64,000 bases of DNA from JAVJSU01 sp040219275 (GCA_040219275.1 JAVJSU010000042.1:1-64000); one strand, 5' to 3'. Shown: positions 1 through 7,959, counted from the stretch's first letter. Numbers and translations are program-made. Notes: a model not told the origin generated them from the letters alone.

Positions 1-82
1 TGTGGTCGCAACGACCCCGCACACGCGGATCCGGCAAGTCACCAAAGCACTGTTCTATACTCGCACCGAATTCTGTTGACAT
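1..82 (-). CDS. ISAs1-family transposase, N-terminal 27 codons only
   Basis: The minus strand reads ATG at 82 and stays open to the window edge. The visible residues include FGDLPDPRVRGRCDH, which resembles the N-terminal DDE_Tnp_1-associated segment of ISAs1/H-repeat transposases (pattern F-x-x-L-x-D-P-R...H). A purine-rich AAAGGAAA ribosome binding site lies about 6 bases upstream of the ATG. The catalytic DDE domain would lie left of the window. The frame is too short for ordinary ORF calling, so it is easily missed. The family call rests on this short motif only. Confidence 0.6.
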   Translation of the reverse strand, partial: MSTEFGASIEQCFGDLPDPRVRGRCDH

Positions 83-140
83 GAGGCTTTCCTTTTTCGC
101 CCCATTGTCTCTCTTTTCCTATTTTGATGCGATTACCCTG
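1..140 (-). mobile_element. end of an ISAs1-like insertion sequence (truncated by window)
   Basis: The minus strand from 82 to the left edge encodes the start of an ISAs1-type transposase. Read on the minus strand, a likely terminal inverted repeat begins near 140 with CAGGGTAATCGCATCAAAAT, about 58 bases before the start codon. The family is inferred from the transposase N-terminus. The repeat boundary is inferred, because the other end of the element lies outside the window and no target duplication can be tested. Confidence 0.55.
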
Positions 141-207
141 CGCATCTTGAGGAAAATATATCGGGTGCTCTCGTATACTGAGTTAATACAAATAGCGCGA
201 GGTTAGC

Positions 208-660
208 ATGTTTTCCAGGTTTGTTGTTCCGGGCAGTGTGCTTGGTTTATTTTCAGGCATGTTTCTGGGCATCATTAATTACATGATTTTTGTTCCGATA
301 CCCTCATTCGATACACTATATTTTGTGGCGTATGGCGCGATTTTGGGTTTTTTGCTTGGCGCAATCAATGGGGTAGTGTTGGGATTATTGACCGCTGTGT
401 TTGGTGAAAACGTGACATATAAACTGGCATATCGTCTTGCAATGGGGTTTGTGTCGATTGTGATTTCTGATGTGCTCACCGCCGGAGCAGTTTACGAAAC
501 GTTGCGTTCTTATGCGGTGACCGATGATCCACCGAATAGGGGCTTAATCTTAATCGCAGTCGGCACAGCAACAGTCGCGGCGATCTTCAACAGTCAGTTG
601 CTCGCCACATCACATTTACTCCGCAGTGAACACATCATCCAAACAGATCAGCAAACGTGA
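208..660 (+). CDS. small glycine-rich integral membrane protein, unknown function
   Basis: The 150-residue product has about four hydrophobic helices (roughly residues 7-30, 36-65, 73-95 and 112-132) rich in glycine and small residues, so it is probably an inner-membrane protein. A GAGG ribosome binding site lies about 6 bases before the ATG. No catalytic motif is visible and I do not recognise a family. It is followed 24 bases later by another small membrane protein in the same direction, so the two probably form a pair. Confidence 0.6.
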   Translation: MFSRFVVPGSVLGLFSGMFLGIINYMIFVPIPSFDTLYFVAYGAILGFLLGAINGVVLGLLTAVFGENVTYKLAYRLAMGFVSIVISDVLTAGAVYETLRSYAVTDDPPNRGLILIAVGTATVAAIFNSQLLATSHLLRSEHIIQTDQQT

Positions 661-684
661 AAATGTCTCGCGTAAACGGCTATT

Positions 685-1101
685 ATGGGAAACGGAATGA
701 TGGGAATTAACTTCGACATTGTGTACTCATTTGCGCTGAGTCTTTGCATGATTATTTCCGGCGTGATCGCTCTAAAGCGAAGGAAATTTTCGATTGATCT
801 AGGGATAGGTCGAGCCGGCGGTCCAGCGATTGCGCGATTCGGTTTGGAGGGGACTGCTGGTATCGTGGCGGGTGGGTACTGCATTTCGATGGGGATCATT
901 CTGCTGATTATTAGTCTGTTCACGATCATTTTTGAAATCATGTCCACTGAAAATTTAATGTCCGTAAGCATTGCAATGGGTTTCTTGACGCTCTTCGGAA
1001 TATTGATTGTCGGCTTCTTTTACAAATTTTTCATATCGCTTATCAACTATGGCAAAGCGTTGGGTAATATTTCTGAGGATGACGGTTCTGAGGAAACGTA
1101 A
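685..1101 (+). CDS. small membrane protein, unknown function
   Basis: The 138-residue product has three hydrophobic stretches (about residues 5-25, 55-88 and 96-122) and an acidic C-terminus. It starts 24 bases after the preceding membrane gene and probably shares its transcript. No motif is recognised. Methionines 5 and 6 are alternative starts. The overlapping minus-strand frames are unconvincing as proteins. Confidence 0.55.
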   Translation: MGNGMMGINFDIVYSFALSLCMIISGVIALKRRKFSIDLGIGRAGGPAIARFGLEGTAGIVAGGYCISMGIILLIISLFTIIFEIMSTENLMSVSIAMGFLTLFGILIVGFFYKFFISLINYGKALGNISEDDGSEET

Positions 1102-1125
1102 GCACCGATTTTCGATTGAACCGTG

Positions 1126-1290
1126 ATGCAAAAACCCCTCAGTCAACATATAGCTAAGGCGTAGGTTAATCAATTGTTTACCGACGAAATGTAATTGGCT
1201 GATGCCGCAATCGAAGGTGAATTCTTGCATAATCTTCTGTGCGTCGGGGCTATGGAGTTGGCATTCGCCGGATGCGAATTTCAAGCAAGT
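1126..1290 (-). pseudogene. decayed copy of the 3' end of the secreted-protein gene at 2192-2902
   Basis: Bases 1198-1270 are nearly the same as 2200-2272, the end of the intact gene. Translated on the minus strand they give GECQLHSPDAQKIMQEFTF against GECQLNSPDAQGIMQEFTF in the intact protein. A CCCCTCA stretch near 1133 matches the terminator after the intact gene, so the copy seems to include the transcription stop. Upstream the copy joins GGATGCGA directly to the repeat TTCGCC, losing 33 bases (11 codons) present between two TTCGCC copies (2264 and 2297) in the intact gene. No start or signal peptide remains. The rest of 1102-1504 holds no convincing gene. Confidence 0.7.
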
Positions 1291-1504
1291 GTGATCCATC
1301 GCCCTCGAACAGGTCGATAGTTTAGACCGTTCTACTGATCTGTAATACCGACTGGCTCGTATAATAATGATGAATCGGGTAGTGAACAACACTAGGCTTT
1401 CTCTGACCATTTTTGGCTAGACGGTTAAACTTGAAATGGGAAGTAAACGTTCGATGTGGGTTTACGATCACCTTTTCGTATGATTTTATACAAGGAGAAA
1501 AAGA

Positions 1505-2089
1505 ATGACCTTTATTCATACAATTCCCGAAGATCAAGCAACAGGCGATGTCCAAAAAATGTATGAGGAAAATCGTGCTGAAGTCGGCTACGTGCCCAAC
1601 TATGTTAAGGCTTTTAGCCATCGTCCGGATGTTATGAAAGCGTGGGGGCAGTTGTTGGGTACGATTCGGAGTAATACAGATGCGCGCCGCTATGAATTGG
1701 TGACTCTGGCGGCGGCACATGCGCTTAAAAGTTCTTACTGTATGCTGGCGCATGGCTCAATCATGTTGAAGGATATATTTTCCGCTGAACAATTGACATT
1801 AATCGCTCAGGATTATCGGACGGCTGAGTTGACTCCGGCTGAAGTGGCGATGATGGCGTTTGCACAACAGATCGTGCGGGATGCAACCGCTGTTACGCAG
1901 GATCATATCGACACCTTGCATCAGCACGGTTTTAGCGATCTTGAGATATTCGAAATTAGCACAATCACAACCGCACGTTGCTTTTTCTCCAAAACGTTAG
2001 ATGCTCTGGGCGCAAAACCGGATGAAGCGTATTTAGCTCTGGACGAAAACCTGCGCCACACACTGACGGTTGGACGTTCCATCAGTTGA
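1505..2089 (+). CDS. AhpD-like / carboxymuconolactone decarboxylase family protein
   Basis: The 194-residue product matches the uncharacterised peroxidase-related branch of the AhpD-like superfamily. The conserved helix reads KSSYCMLAHG around residues 76-85. The family pattern is CxxCxxxH; here the second cysteine and the histidine are kept, but the first cysteine is a serine, as in other members of this branch. Classical disulfide peroxidase chemistry is therefore doubtful. A strong AAGGAG site precedes the ATG by 7 bases. It may remove organic peroxides or act on an unknown substrate. It converges on the secreted-protein gene at 2192 and shares its terminator. Confidence 0.8.
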   Translation: MTFIHTIPEDQATGDVQKMYEENRAEVGYVPNYVKAFSHRPDVMKAWGQLLGTIRSNTDARRYELVTLAAAHALKSSYCMLAHGSIMLKDIFSAEQLTLIAQDYRTAELTPAEVAMMAFAQQIVRDATAVTQDHIDTLHQHGFSDLEIFEISTITTARCFFSKTLDALGAKPDEAYLALDENLRHTLTVGRSIS

Positions 2090-2124
2090 ACACGCTACAT
2101 GATTTAACCAATGGTGATTTCCGC

Positions 2125-2161
2125 AAACAAAACCCCCTCAACCCTATGCTGGCTGAGGGGG
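2125..2161. terminator. intrinsic terminator between convergent genes
   Basis: CCCCCTCA at 2133-2140 pairs with TGAGGGGG at 2154-2161. On the minus strand the stem is followed by TTTTGTTTG, so it should stop transcription of the gene at 2192-2902. It may also serve the plus-strand AhpD-like gene. Confidence 0.65.
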
Positions 2162-2191
2162 CAGGAAGATCGATTGAAGAGCGACTAAGAA

Positions 2192-2902
2192 TTATGAGCT
2201 GATGCCGCAATCGAAGGTGAATTCTTGCATAATCCCCTGTGCGTCCGGGCTGTTGAGTTGGCATTCGCCATTAATCAGCGCGTAGAGGGTGCTGGTTTCG
2301 CCGGATGCGATGATCTGCGGTTGTCCGGTGCTATTTGCCAGCGCGAGTGCGTCCGCAATCTGTGCATAGATGACCTGATAATCGAAGAATCCGCGTGAGG
2401 TGGTCGGGTCGACGCGCCAGATCATGTAACCGCCTGTGCCATCAGGATAAATGGTGGCGAGCATTGCCTGAGCCAGAATGTTCATGCGTCCATCATTGAG
2501 GCAATCCGTGACCATATTCGCCTGTTGCCATGATGCCGCACCATAACTGTCCGCAAAAAATCCGAGATCGTCGAAGTTGATTGCGCCAACAATGCCGTCT
2601 GGTGTTGTCACAAAAAAGATAGTATTCGGATCGACAATGAATGTATCTGAGATGATAGAATTCGGTGTGGTAATTTGAATAAGATCTTCCATATCCGGCA
2701 CACTGTAGATGAGGTTAATCAGTTGTTCTTCGGTGAGGTAAATCGAGATATACTCGCCGGTTGAGGTGAAAATATCATAGTGGAAGCACACAGAACCGTC
2801 GCCTATTTCGTCGTTGGTTTGTGCCATGAGCGGTACTGCACTGACGATCAAGATGATTGCAAAAATCGAAAAGATGATAAAACTGCGGAATGACTTGTTC
2901 AT
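2192..2902 (-). CDS. secreted protein of unknown function
   Basis: The 236-residue product begins with a signal peptide (MNKSFRS, a hydrophobic run, likely cleavage after VPLMAQ near residue 28). The mature part is acidic and beta-rich with about five cysteines, suggesting an exported protein. The motif FTFDCGISS ends the protein. I do not recognise a family. A minus-strand TATAAT (2936-2941) lies about 33 bases upstream of the start. A degenerate partial copy of its 3' end lies about 1 kb away at 1126-1290, showing past local duplication. Confidence 0.65.
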   Translation of the reverse strand: MNKSFRSFIIFSIFAIILIVSAVPLMAQTNDEIGDGSVCFHYDIFTSTGEYISIYLTEEQLINLIYSVPDMEDLIQITTPNSIISDTFIVDPNTIFFVTTPDGIVGAINFDDLGFFADSYGAASWQQANMVTDCLNDGRMNILAQAMLATIYPDGTGGYMIWRVDPTTSRGFFDYQVIYAQIADALALANSTGQPQIIASGETSTLYALINGECQLNSPDAQGIMQEFTFDCGISS

Positions 2903-3039
2903 AATGTTCCTTAGATGAAAACGTTAACTAAGCTCATTATAAGCCCAACATTACAAAAAATTACGAATTAAATCTGAAAAAAGCATTGAGATTGCGCTAT
3001 GGCGACCATTCTCATGCTCCCGCAATAATAGGGTCGTTC

Positions 3040-3048
3040 TGCTATAAT
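3040..3048 (+). promoter_or_regulatory. extended -10 element of the ATPase/DUF4276 operon
   Basis: TGCTATAAT, a consensus extended -10, lies 30 bases before the chosen ATPase start at 3079. It lies inside the longest open frame (which begins at 2986), supporting the inner start. No clear -35 is seen. Confidence 0.55.
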
Positions 3049-3078
3049 TTGAGCAATCCAAGTGAAGCGAGAAAACTC

Positions 3079-4305
3079 ATGGCGAAGATCAGCAAAATCA
3101 GCCTCAAAAATTATAAAAGCCTGCGCGATGTCGAGCTTGAACTCAAACCGTTGAATATTTTGATTGGTACGAACGGGTCAGGTAAATCCAACTTGCTGGA
3201 TTTTTTTCGCCTGTTAAAAGACGCGGCAGAGGGTCAATTGTCACGCCATATCAACCGCGAAGGTGGGTTCGGTGATGTCATGTGGTGGGGTGCATCCAAT
3301 GAAGTAAAGTTTTCGGTTGAGTTTTATATACCTAATCCGTTAAGTCTTCGCTCGCAGTTCGAGAAGGCAGAACCAACATCAATCTTTATTACCTTAGAGA
3401 AAATTTATGATCTATATTCTGTAGATTTTGAAACCATCAATACACAACTTGACACTCGTATTGATAATTCAAACTATTTTTACCTTCAGATTGAGCATGG
3501 TCGATTGGCTTATCTCGGCAACGAACCTGTGGAAAATATTGATGCAAATATAATTGAAGAATTTAAGAAGACATATAATCCGCAGGAATTTTACATATCA
3601 CAATTGCGTGATCCCATGCGTTTTTCATTACTAAACAACATCCGAACGATACTCGCGGATTTCGTCGTTTATCGTGGATTTAGTGCAGGTGCAATTGAAA
3701 ACGTCCATCAAGCACAAACACTTGACGCACTTTATCCGCTTCGGCTTGAACCAGATTTGAGTAATCTTTCATCCATCCTTCATGCCTTACAGAATGATGC
3801 GCGTTATGAGACTGCGCTGGAAGACCTCACTGATTATCTAAATCTTGCGTTTCCAGAAATCAGCAAAGTTGATACGCCACAAAGCGCGGCGGGTAAAATT
3901 GAATTGCGCTGGCGGAACAAAGATTTTCAGGGAAAGTCCTTACCTGCATTTTCGATGTCAGATGGCATGATTCGTTTTCTAGGTTTGGCGACCTTGCTCG
4001 TCCTGCCTGATCCACCTGCGCTTATTGCCATTGATGAACCGGAAATTGGCTTGCATCCAAAGTTGATCCCACTTTTAGCCGCTTTATTGAAGCAAGCATC
4101 GACACGGACACAAATTGTCGTCACGACTCATTCACCGGAACTATTGAATAGCGAATCAATTACGTTGGATGATATTGTGCTGGTCAACAAAGAGGACGGG
4201 GCAACCACCTTTGATCGCCCCGATGCAGTTCGGCTAGAACGGTGGCTGGAGAATTACAGCATAGGTCATCTGTGGATGATTGGCAAATTGGGTCAGCGTT
4301 CATGA
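3079..4305 (+). CDS. AAA_21/OLD-type ATP-binding protein, first gene of a two-gene module
   Basis: This 408-residue protein has an ABC/SMC-like ATPase fold of the RecF/OLD kind. Its Walker A is GTNGSGKS (residues 30-37). A signature-like SDGMIRFLGLATLL starts near residue 294, Walker B is LIAIDEP (about 315-321), and a THSPELL switch lies near residue 350. The middle part (about 60-280) is a variable insertion. The start at 3079 is chosen because family homology begins with MAKISKISLKNYKSL and a -10 element lies between it and the longer start. Its stop overlaps the start of the DUF4276 gene (ATGA), so the pair is translationally coupled. Such ATPase + Toprim-like pairs are often anti-phage systems; that role is inferred here. 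Confidence 0.85.
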   Translation: MAKISKISLKNYKSLRDVELELKPLNILIGTNGSGKSNLLDFFRLLKDAAEGQLSRHINREGGFGDVMWWGASNEVKFSVEFYIPNPLSLRSQFEKAEPTSIFITLEKIYDLYSVDFETINTQLDTRIDNSNYFYLQIEHGRLAYLGNEPVENIDANIIEEFKKTYNPQEFYISQLRDPMRFSLLNNIRTILADFVVYRGFSAGAIENVHQAQTLDALYPLRLEPDLSNLSSILHALQNDARYETALEDLTDYLNLAFPEISKVDTPQSAAGKIELRWRNKDFQGKSLPAFSMSDGMIRFLGLATLLVLPDPPALIAIDEPEIGLHPKLIPLLAALLKQASTRTQIVVTTHSPELLNSESITLDDIVLVNKEDGATTFDRPDAVRLERWLENYSIGHLWMIGKLGQRS

Positions 4306-5093
4306 GATTGGTGATTATTTGCGAAGGTGATACAGAAGAACAAGTTCTGAAGAAATTTCTTGAACCATTTTCATTACCAGAACCGGAGGGTTTCGGCAAT
4401 AATATTGAATTAATCAATACGAAGGGGGTTGGCAAACTCAAGAATCAATTCAAAAAGCTCGCCGAACTTGAGCTACAAAACACAGACACTTATGTGCTAT
4501 GTCTTTTAGATTTGTATGGTGCACCATATACCTATTCAAATGATGTCCATCAATCGGATGATCCAACCCACGCTAAATATATGGCGTGTAAATCTATAAT
4601 GGAAAGTGTGATTCATGCAGAATTCAATGAGCGATTTTTTGCGTTTCCGGTTGTTCATGAACTTGAGACATGGATTCTCGCTGATATTGTATCCGTTAAA
4701 TCTTATTTTCAAGTTAGTGAATTGACTCGCTATCCTGCACCAGAAAGCATAGAGAATCCTGCACAAGAACTTAAAACGTTGTTAAGTCGTCATAGAAATC
4801 GTGAGTATAAAAAATGGCGCGATGGGCGTAATTTATTTGACTTGATTGATGCAAATCGCGTTTATGATGATAATTGCCCTCACTTTATCGCATTAATTGA
4901 CCAGTTATTGGCATTGCAAGGTCAAGAAAAAGACCTCGAAAAAATTATTCCGCCCTTGCCGCAAAAAGTACAATTACAAATGAAACTTCAAGCAGTGCGT
5001 GACAAATTAGGTGCTGTAAAAACAGATGATGAATTGAACCGTCTCATTGATGAAGAGACGGAAATTATTCAACAGATTGAAAATTCGGACTAA
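4302..5093 (+). CDS. DUF4276 family protein (Toprim-like partner of the ATPase)
   Basis: The 263-residue product starts MRLVIICEGDTEEQ, the hallmark of DUF4276 and related Toprim-like nucleases, with acidic residues E8 and E12. A second acidic motif, LCLLDLYG, places D70 in a strand end, followed by HELETW (119-124). These fit a metal-binding Toprim-type active site. The ATG at 4302 overlaps the ATPase stop by four bases, so it replaces the longer frame starting at 4242. In defence islands an ATPase usually controls such a nuclease-like effector. No direct evidence of activity is available. The gene ends 12 bases before the convergent nadE gene. Confidence 0.8.
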   Translation: MRLVIICEGDTEEQVLKKFLEPFSLPEPEGFGNNIELINTKGVGKLKNQFKKLAELELQNTDTYVLCLLDLYGAPYTYSNDVHQSDDPTHAKYMACKSIMESVIHAEFNERFFAFPVVHELETWILADIVSVKSYFQVSELTRYPAPESIENPAQELKTLLSRHRNREYKKWRDGRNLFDLIDANRVYDDNCPHFIALIDQLLALQGQEKDLEKIIPPLPQKVQLQMKLQAVRDKLGAVKTDDELNRLIDEETEIIQQIENSD

Positions 5094-5105
5094 CTCAGCA
5101 CTCAC

Positions 5106-5960
5106 TTATCGTCCTGTCCAATCGCGCAGATAGAGGAAATCATGCCCGATGGTGCGCTTGCTGATTTTGGCGACATTCGGCATGGTGCGCTTGTAGTGAT
5201 TGGCTTTCACGCGTCGCCAAACATCATTGACGAACCCCGCCTCGAAACCTTCGTCAATGACCTCCTGCGGGGTGTAGCGTTCATCCACCAGCAAAAACAA
5301 AACCTGATCGACATCCGCATAGGTGAAACCGAGTTCCTGCTCATCGGTTTGCCCCGCCCACAAATCCGCTGAGGGCGGCTTATCGAGGATGGATTTCGGC
5401 ACGCCCAACGCCCGTGAGAGTTGGCGTACCTGATGCTTATACAGGTCGGCAATCGGTTGCATCGCCACGCCACTATCGCCATAAATGGTCGAATAGCCGA
5501 GCATGAATTCGGTCTTGTTGCTCGTACCCATCGGCAACAAGCCTTTTGCGGCGGATTGGTCATAAAGCACGATCATCCGGCAACGCGCCATGATGTTGCC
5601 TTTGCGGAGATTCGGCATGTCGTCAAATTGGCTGATGAGCGCATCCGCCATGCCGGTAATCGGGACGGTCATGCTCGGCAATCCGAGATCGTTGATGACC
5701 GCTTCCGCATCGCTCAGGCTATCTTCCGACGACGTTTTATAGGGCATCCGCACCGCCAGCACATTTTCTGCACCGAGCGCGGCGGCGGATAAATAGGCTG
5801 AGAGCGCGGAGTCAATCCCGCCGGAAAGCCCGATGACCGCGCCTTTCATGCCTGCTTTGTCGATCTGATCGCGGATGAAGCCGGTCAAAATTCTCGCGGC
5901 GAGATCGGTATTGATGTCCAGCCGATGCAAAATATTGGGTTTCGCTTTATCGAGGGTCAT
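5106..5960 (-). CDS. nadE: NAD+ synthase, ammonia-using synthetase domain only
   Basis: The 284-residue protein catalyses ATP-dependent amidation of nicotinic acid adenine dinucleotide to NAD+. The PP-loop SGGIDS is at residues 46-51. Later motifs GTSNKTE, YGDSG and DLYKHQV match NadE. It lacks the N-terminal glutaminase domain of long NadE proteins. That domain is instead encoded separately at 7077-7943, with two small paralogous genes between. The start has a GTGAGGA ribosome binding site, and the gene lies 11 bases after the NTF2-like gene at 5972, indicating an operon. Ammonia could come from the separate glutaminase or directly from the cell. Confidence 0.93.
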   Translation of the reverse strand: MTLDKAKPNILHRLDINTDLAARILTGFIRDQIDKAGMKGAVIGLSGGIDSALSAYLSAAALGAENVLAVRMPYKTSSEDSLSDAEAVINDLGLPSMTVPITGMADALISQFDDMPNLRKGNIMARCRMIVLYDQSAAKGLLPMGTSNKTEFMLGYSTIYGDSGVAMQPIADLYKHQVRQLSRALGVPKSILDKPPSADLWAGQTDEQELGFTYADVDQVLFLLVDERYTPQEVIDEGFEAGFVNDVWRRVKANHYKRTMPNVAKISKRTIGHDFLYLRDWTGR

Positions 5961-5971
5961 GCGTCCTCACT

Positions 5972-6349
5972 TTATTCTTGAGCTTCTTTAGATTCGTCTG
6001 CGAGATGATGATTGAATTTGAGGACTTTATGCGGGTAATCCTCGTCCACTTTGTATTCGTTGATATATAGCTTGCCATCATTCTGCGCCATGACCAGCAC
6101 GACGATGTAATAATCATCCGCCGCCACGACCTGATGCACCTTGAGCTTGCCCGTCACGTCTCTCATGGCGAGATATTGCGCGTATAGGGCATCCACAGAC
6201 GATTTTTCCAGCAATTTATCAGTTGTGTTGTCTTCGATAAACGTGCGTAGACGCTCCGTGTTGCCACTGTTATAGATCGTTAAAAACGCCATATAGCGCC
6301 TACCTGCGGCGGCTTTCATCAGCGTTATTTTGTCCTGTTGAGTACCCAT
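5972..6349 (-). CDS. small NTF2-like fold protein, paralogue A, between NAD synthetase halves
   Basis: The 125-residue protein shares pattern with the next gene (6462-6836): a helix with FLTIYNSGNTERLRTFIE, then KVHQVV, a strand pair around VVLVMAQNDGKLYI, and a final HKVLKFNHH. This is the pattern of NTF2/SnoaL-like domains often found before serine hydrolase domains in Chloroflexota. No catalytic residues are evident. It lies in one orientation with nadE and the glutaminase, 11 bases upstream of nadE. A structural, scaffolding or ligand-binding role is only a guess. Confidence 0.7.
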   Translation of the reverse strand: MGTQQDKITLMKAAAGRRYMAFLTIYNSGNTERLRTFIEDNTTDKLLEKSSVDALYAQYLAMRDVTGKLKVHQVVAADDYYIVVLVMAQNDGKLYINEYKVDEDYPHKVLKFNHHLADESKEAQE

Positions 6350-6362
6350 GTTTGTCCTTTTG

Positions 6363-6447
6363 GAGTTGTCAGTATCTCAGTGTTTCAGTAAATCAGTAGG
6401 TTCATAGCTGTTCAGTCCTTTACTGACAAGCTGATTAACTGACTTGC
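6363..6447. repeat. TTACTGACAA / CTGATTTACTGA simple-repeat cluster
   Basis: The gap between the two NTF2-like genes is built of degenerate words such as GTTGTCAGT, TTTCAGTAAATCAGTA and TTTACTGACAAGCTGATTAACTGA. The same words recur at 9090-9137, 16603-16664 and 33170-33205. They can fold back on themselves. Origin unknown. Confidence 0.55.
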
Positions 6448-6461
6448 TGAACAAACTATCT

Positions 6462-6836
6462 CTATCCCCCATAATCTGCCGCGTTGAATTCTTGATGCAC
6501 ATATTCGAGAATGTTGTGGGGTTGCACGGTTTCGACCTTCAGGCGATCCAGAAACAGCACCTCCACATCGTCGCGGATGGCTTTCATGACGACCATCATG
6601 GTAAATTCCTGCGAGAGAAACACCTTATGGATTCGCATTCCGCCCGTTTCGTTATACACGGTCATGCAATAGGTGACGAGTTCATCGACGCTGTAATCTG
6701 CGAGCACCTCGGCAGAAAACCGCTTCCCGATAAATTCACTTAACCGTTCTTCATCGCCCGTATTTAGCATGGCGATAAATTGCATGAATGCCCGCCCGGA
6801 TGGCGTTGATTTTAAGGTGATGCTATTCTCTCGCAT
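6462..6836 (-). CDS. small NTF2-like fold protein, paralogue B
   Basis: The 124-residue protein starts MRENSITLKSTPSG at 6836, where GAGGAAA lies about 8 bases upstream; the longer frame to 7001 runs through repeat DNA and is rejected. FMQFIAMLNTGDEERLSEFI and MRIHKVFLSQEFTMMVVM align with the neighbouring paralogue at 5972-6349, and both are almost equal in length, so they arose by tandem duplication. Together they sit between the glutaminase and synthase halves of NAD synthetase, all on the minus strand. The function is unknown. Confidence 0.7.
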   Translation of the reverse strand: MRENSITLKSTPSGRAFMQFIAMLNTGDEERLSEFIGKRFSAEVLADYSVDELVTYCMTVYNETGGMRIHKVFLSQEFTMMVVMKAIRDDVEVLFLDRLKVETVQPHNILEYVHQEFNAADYGG

Positions 6837-6927
6837 GAGTTTGTTTCCTCGTGTTACGTTTCGCCGATTTTGCGCCAAGCTGTAACCTGATGATTGAAAG
6901 TCTATGTCTATTAAATATCCCAGAGTA

Positions 6928-7055
6928 CCCGACAGCTTGCTGTTGGGGTGAATGGGCAGATCCGAACGACTTAGAGGCGCAAGCCCCTCTGGTTTTCCCA
7001 CAAAATCCGAACCCGAAGGGCAAAAGCTCGTAAAGCCCTGTAGCTTGCTGCGGGG
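6928..7055. repeat. two AGCTTGCTG palindromic repeats
   Basis: CCCGACAGCTTGCTGTTGGGG (6928-6948) and CCCTGTAGCTTGCTGCGGGG (7036-7055) are two imperfect hairpins of one family in the gap after the glutaminase gene. They may act as RNA hairpins or be REP-like elements. Nothing else coding is seen in 6837-7076. Confidence 0.5.
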
Positions 7056-7076
7056 ATAGGGGTTTTGGGATTTTGT

Positions 7077-7943
7077 TTACTTTGCGCTATCGCCGTTCAT
7101 GATGCGCGACATTTCCCGCAAAACAAGATTCGGGCGTTCGTCACGGAGCAGGGGTAAGCGTGAGCGCGTGCGTCGCAATTGATTCAGGTCGATGTCCTGC
7201 GTAATCAGCGCCTCGTCAAAATATAAGCCGTGCGTCAGGAAATCACCATTCGGATCGACCACTGATGAGCCACCCCAGAAATTCTTGCCGTCTTCATAGC
7301 CCACGCGGTTGCAATGAATCACATAATCCGTGAACATGCTTCCGTAAGATTGATTGACCTGTTCCACCCATTTGGTGCTGGTCATGCCACCTTGATTGCT
7401 GGCTTCGATACCACGACTCGGACTGCAACTGGTAAGCAACAAAATATCCGCGCCATCCTGCCATAGCAGATACGCCGCCGAGATATGCCAGAAATCCTCG
7501 CAGATCAACATGCCCATGCGCCCGAAGCGGGTATCAAACGCGCGGATGTGTGTGCCGTTATTGAAGTAGCGCCCGTCATCGAACATGGTGTAGGTCGGCA
7601 GGTAGACCTTGTGATGCACATGCACACATGCGCCGCCGGAAAGATAGGCGGAGGCGATGTAAAAGCGATCCCGCTTATCACGCTGGACGAAGCCGAACAC
7701 GATGTCTAGCTTGTTGCTGGCGTTGAGCATGGCGGCGAAGGTTTCATCGCCTTCATGGGCTTCGATGGCAACTTCCGGCACGAGATCCATCACCTGATAG
7801 CCCGTCAGTGAGAGTTCCGGGAAAATCAATAAATCCACGCCTTGATCGACTGCTTGCTCCACATAATCGAGGTGCTTTTCCAGATTAGCCGGAATATTGC
7901 CTAATTTCGGGTATATTTGACCCAATCCAACTTTAATATGCAC
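7077..7943 (-). CDS. nitrilase-superfamily glutaminase subunit of NAD synthetase
   Basis: The 288-residue carbon-nitrogen hydrolase has the Glu-Lys-Cys triad: E43 in FPELSLTGYQ, K112 in HHKVYLPTY and C148 in LICEDFWH. KVYLPTYTMFDDGRYF and LLTSCSPSR match the glutamine amidotransferase domain of glutamine-dependent NadE rather than general nitrilases. It should release ammonia from glutamine for the separate synthase at 5106. The start is GTG at 7943 with AAGGA about 11 bases upstream; directly beyond this lies a (TGAA)n tract. Splitting of the normally fused enzyme, with two small genes between, is unusual. Confidence 0.87.
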   Translation of the reverse strand: MHIKVGLGQIYPKLGNIPANLEKHLDYVEQAVDQGVDLLIFPELSLTGYQVMDLVPEVAIEAHEGDETFAAMLNASNKLDIVFGFVQRDKRDRFYIASAYLSGGACVHVHHKVYLPTYTMFDDGRYFNNGTHIRAFDTRFGRMGMLICEDFWHISAAYLLWQDGADILLLTSCSPSRGIEASNQGGMTSTKWVEQVNQSYGSMFTDYVIHCNRVGYEDGKNFWGGSSVVDPNGDFLTHGLYFDEALITQDIDLNQLRRTRSRLPLLRDERPNLVLREMSRIMNGDSAK

Positions 7944-7959
7944 AGTTGTTTCGTTCCTT

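Noticed and set aside
955..1410. 151-residue minus-strand open frame
   Set aside because: Only its middle matches the secreted gene's tail; both flanks are unrelated, and it overlaps a membrane gene. Treated as a pseudogene fragment, not a gene.
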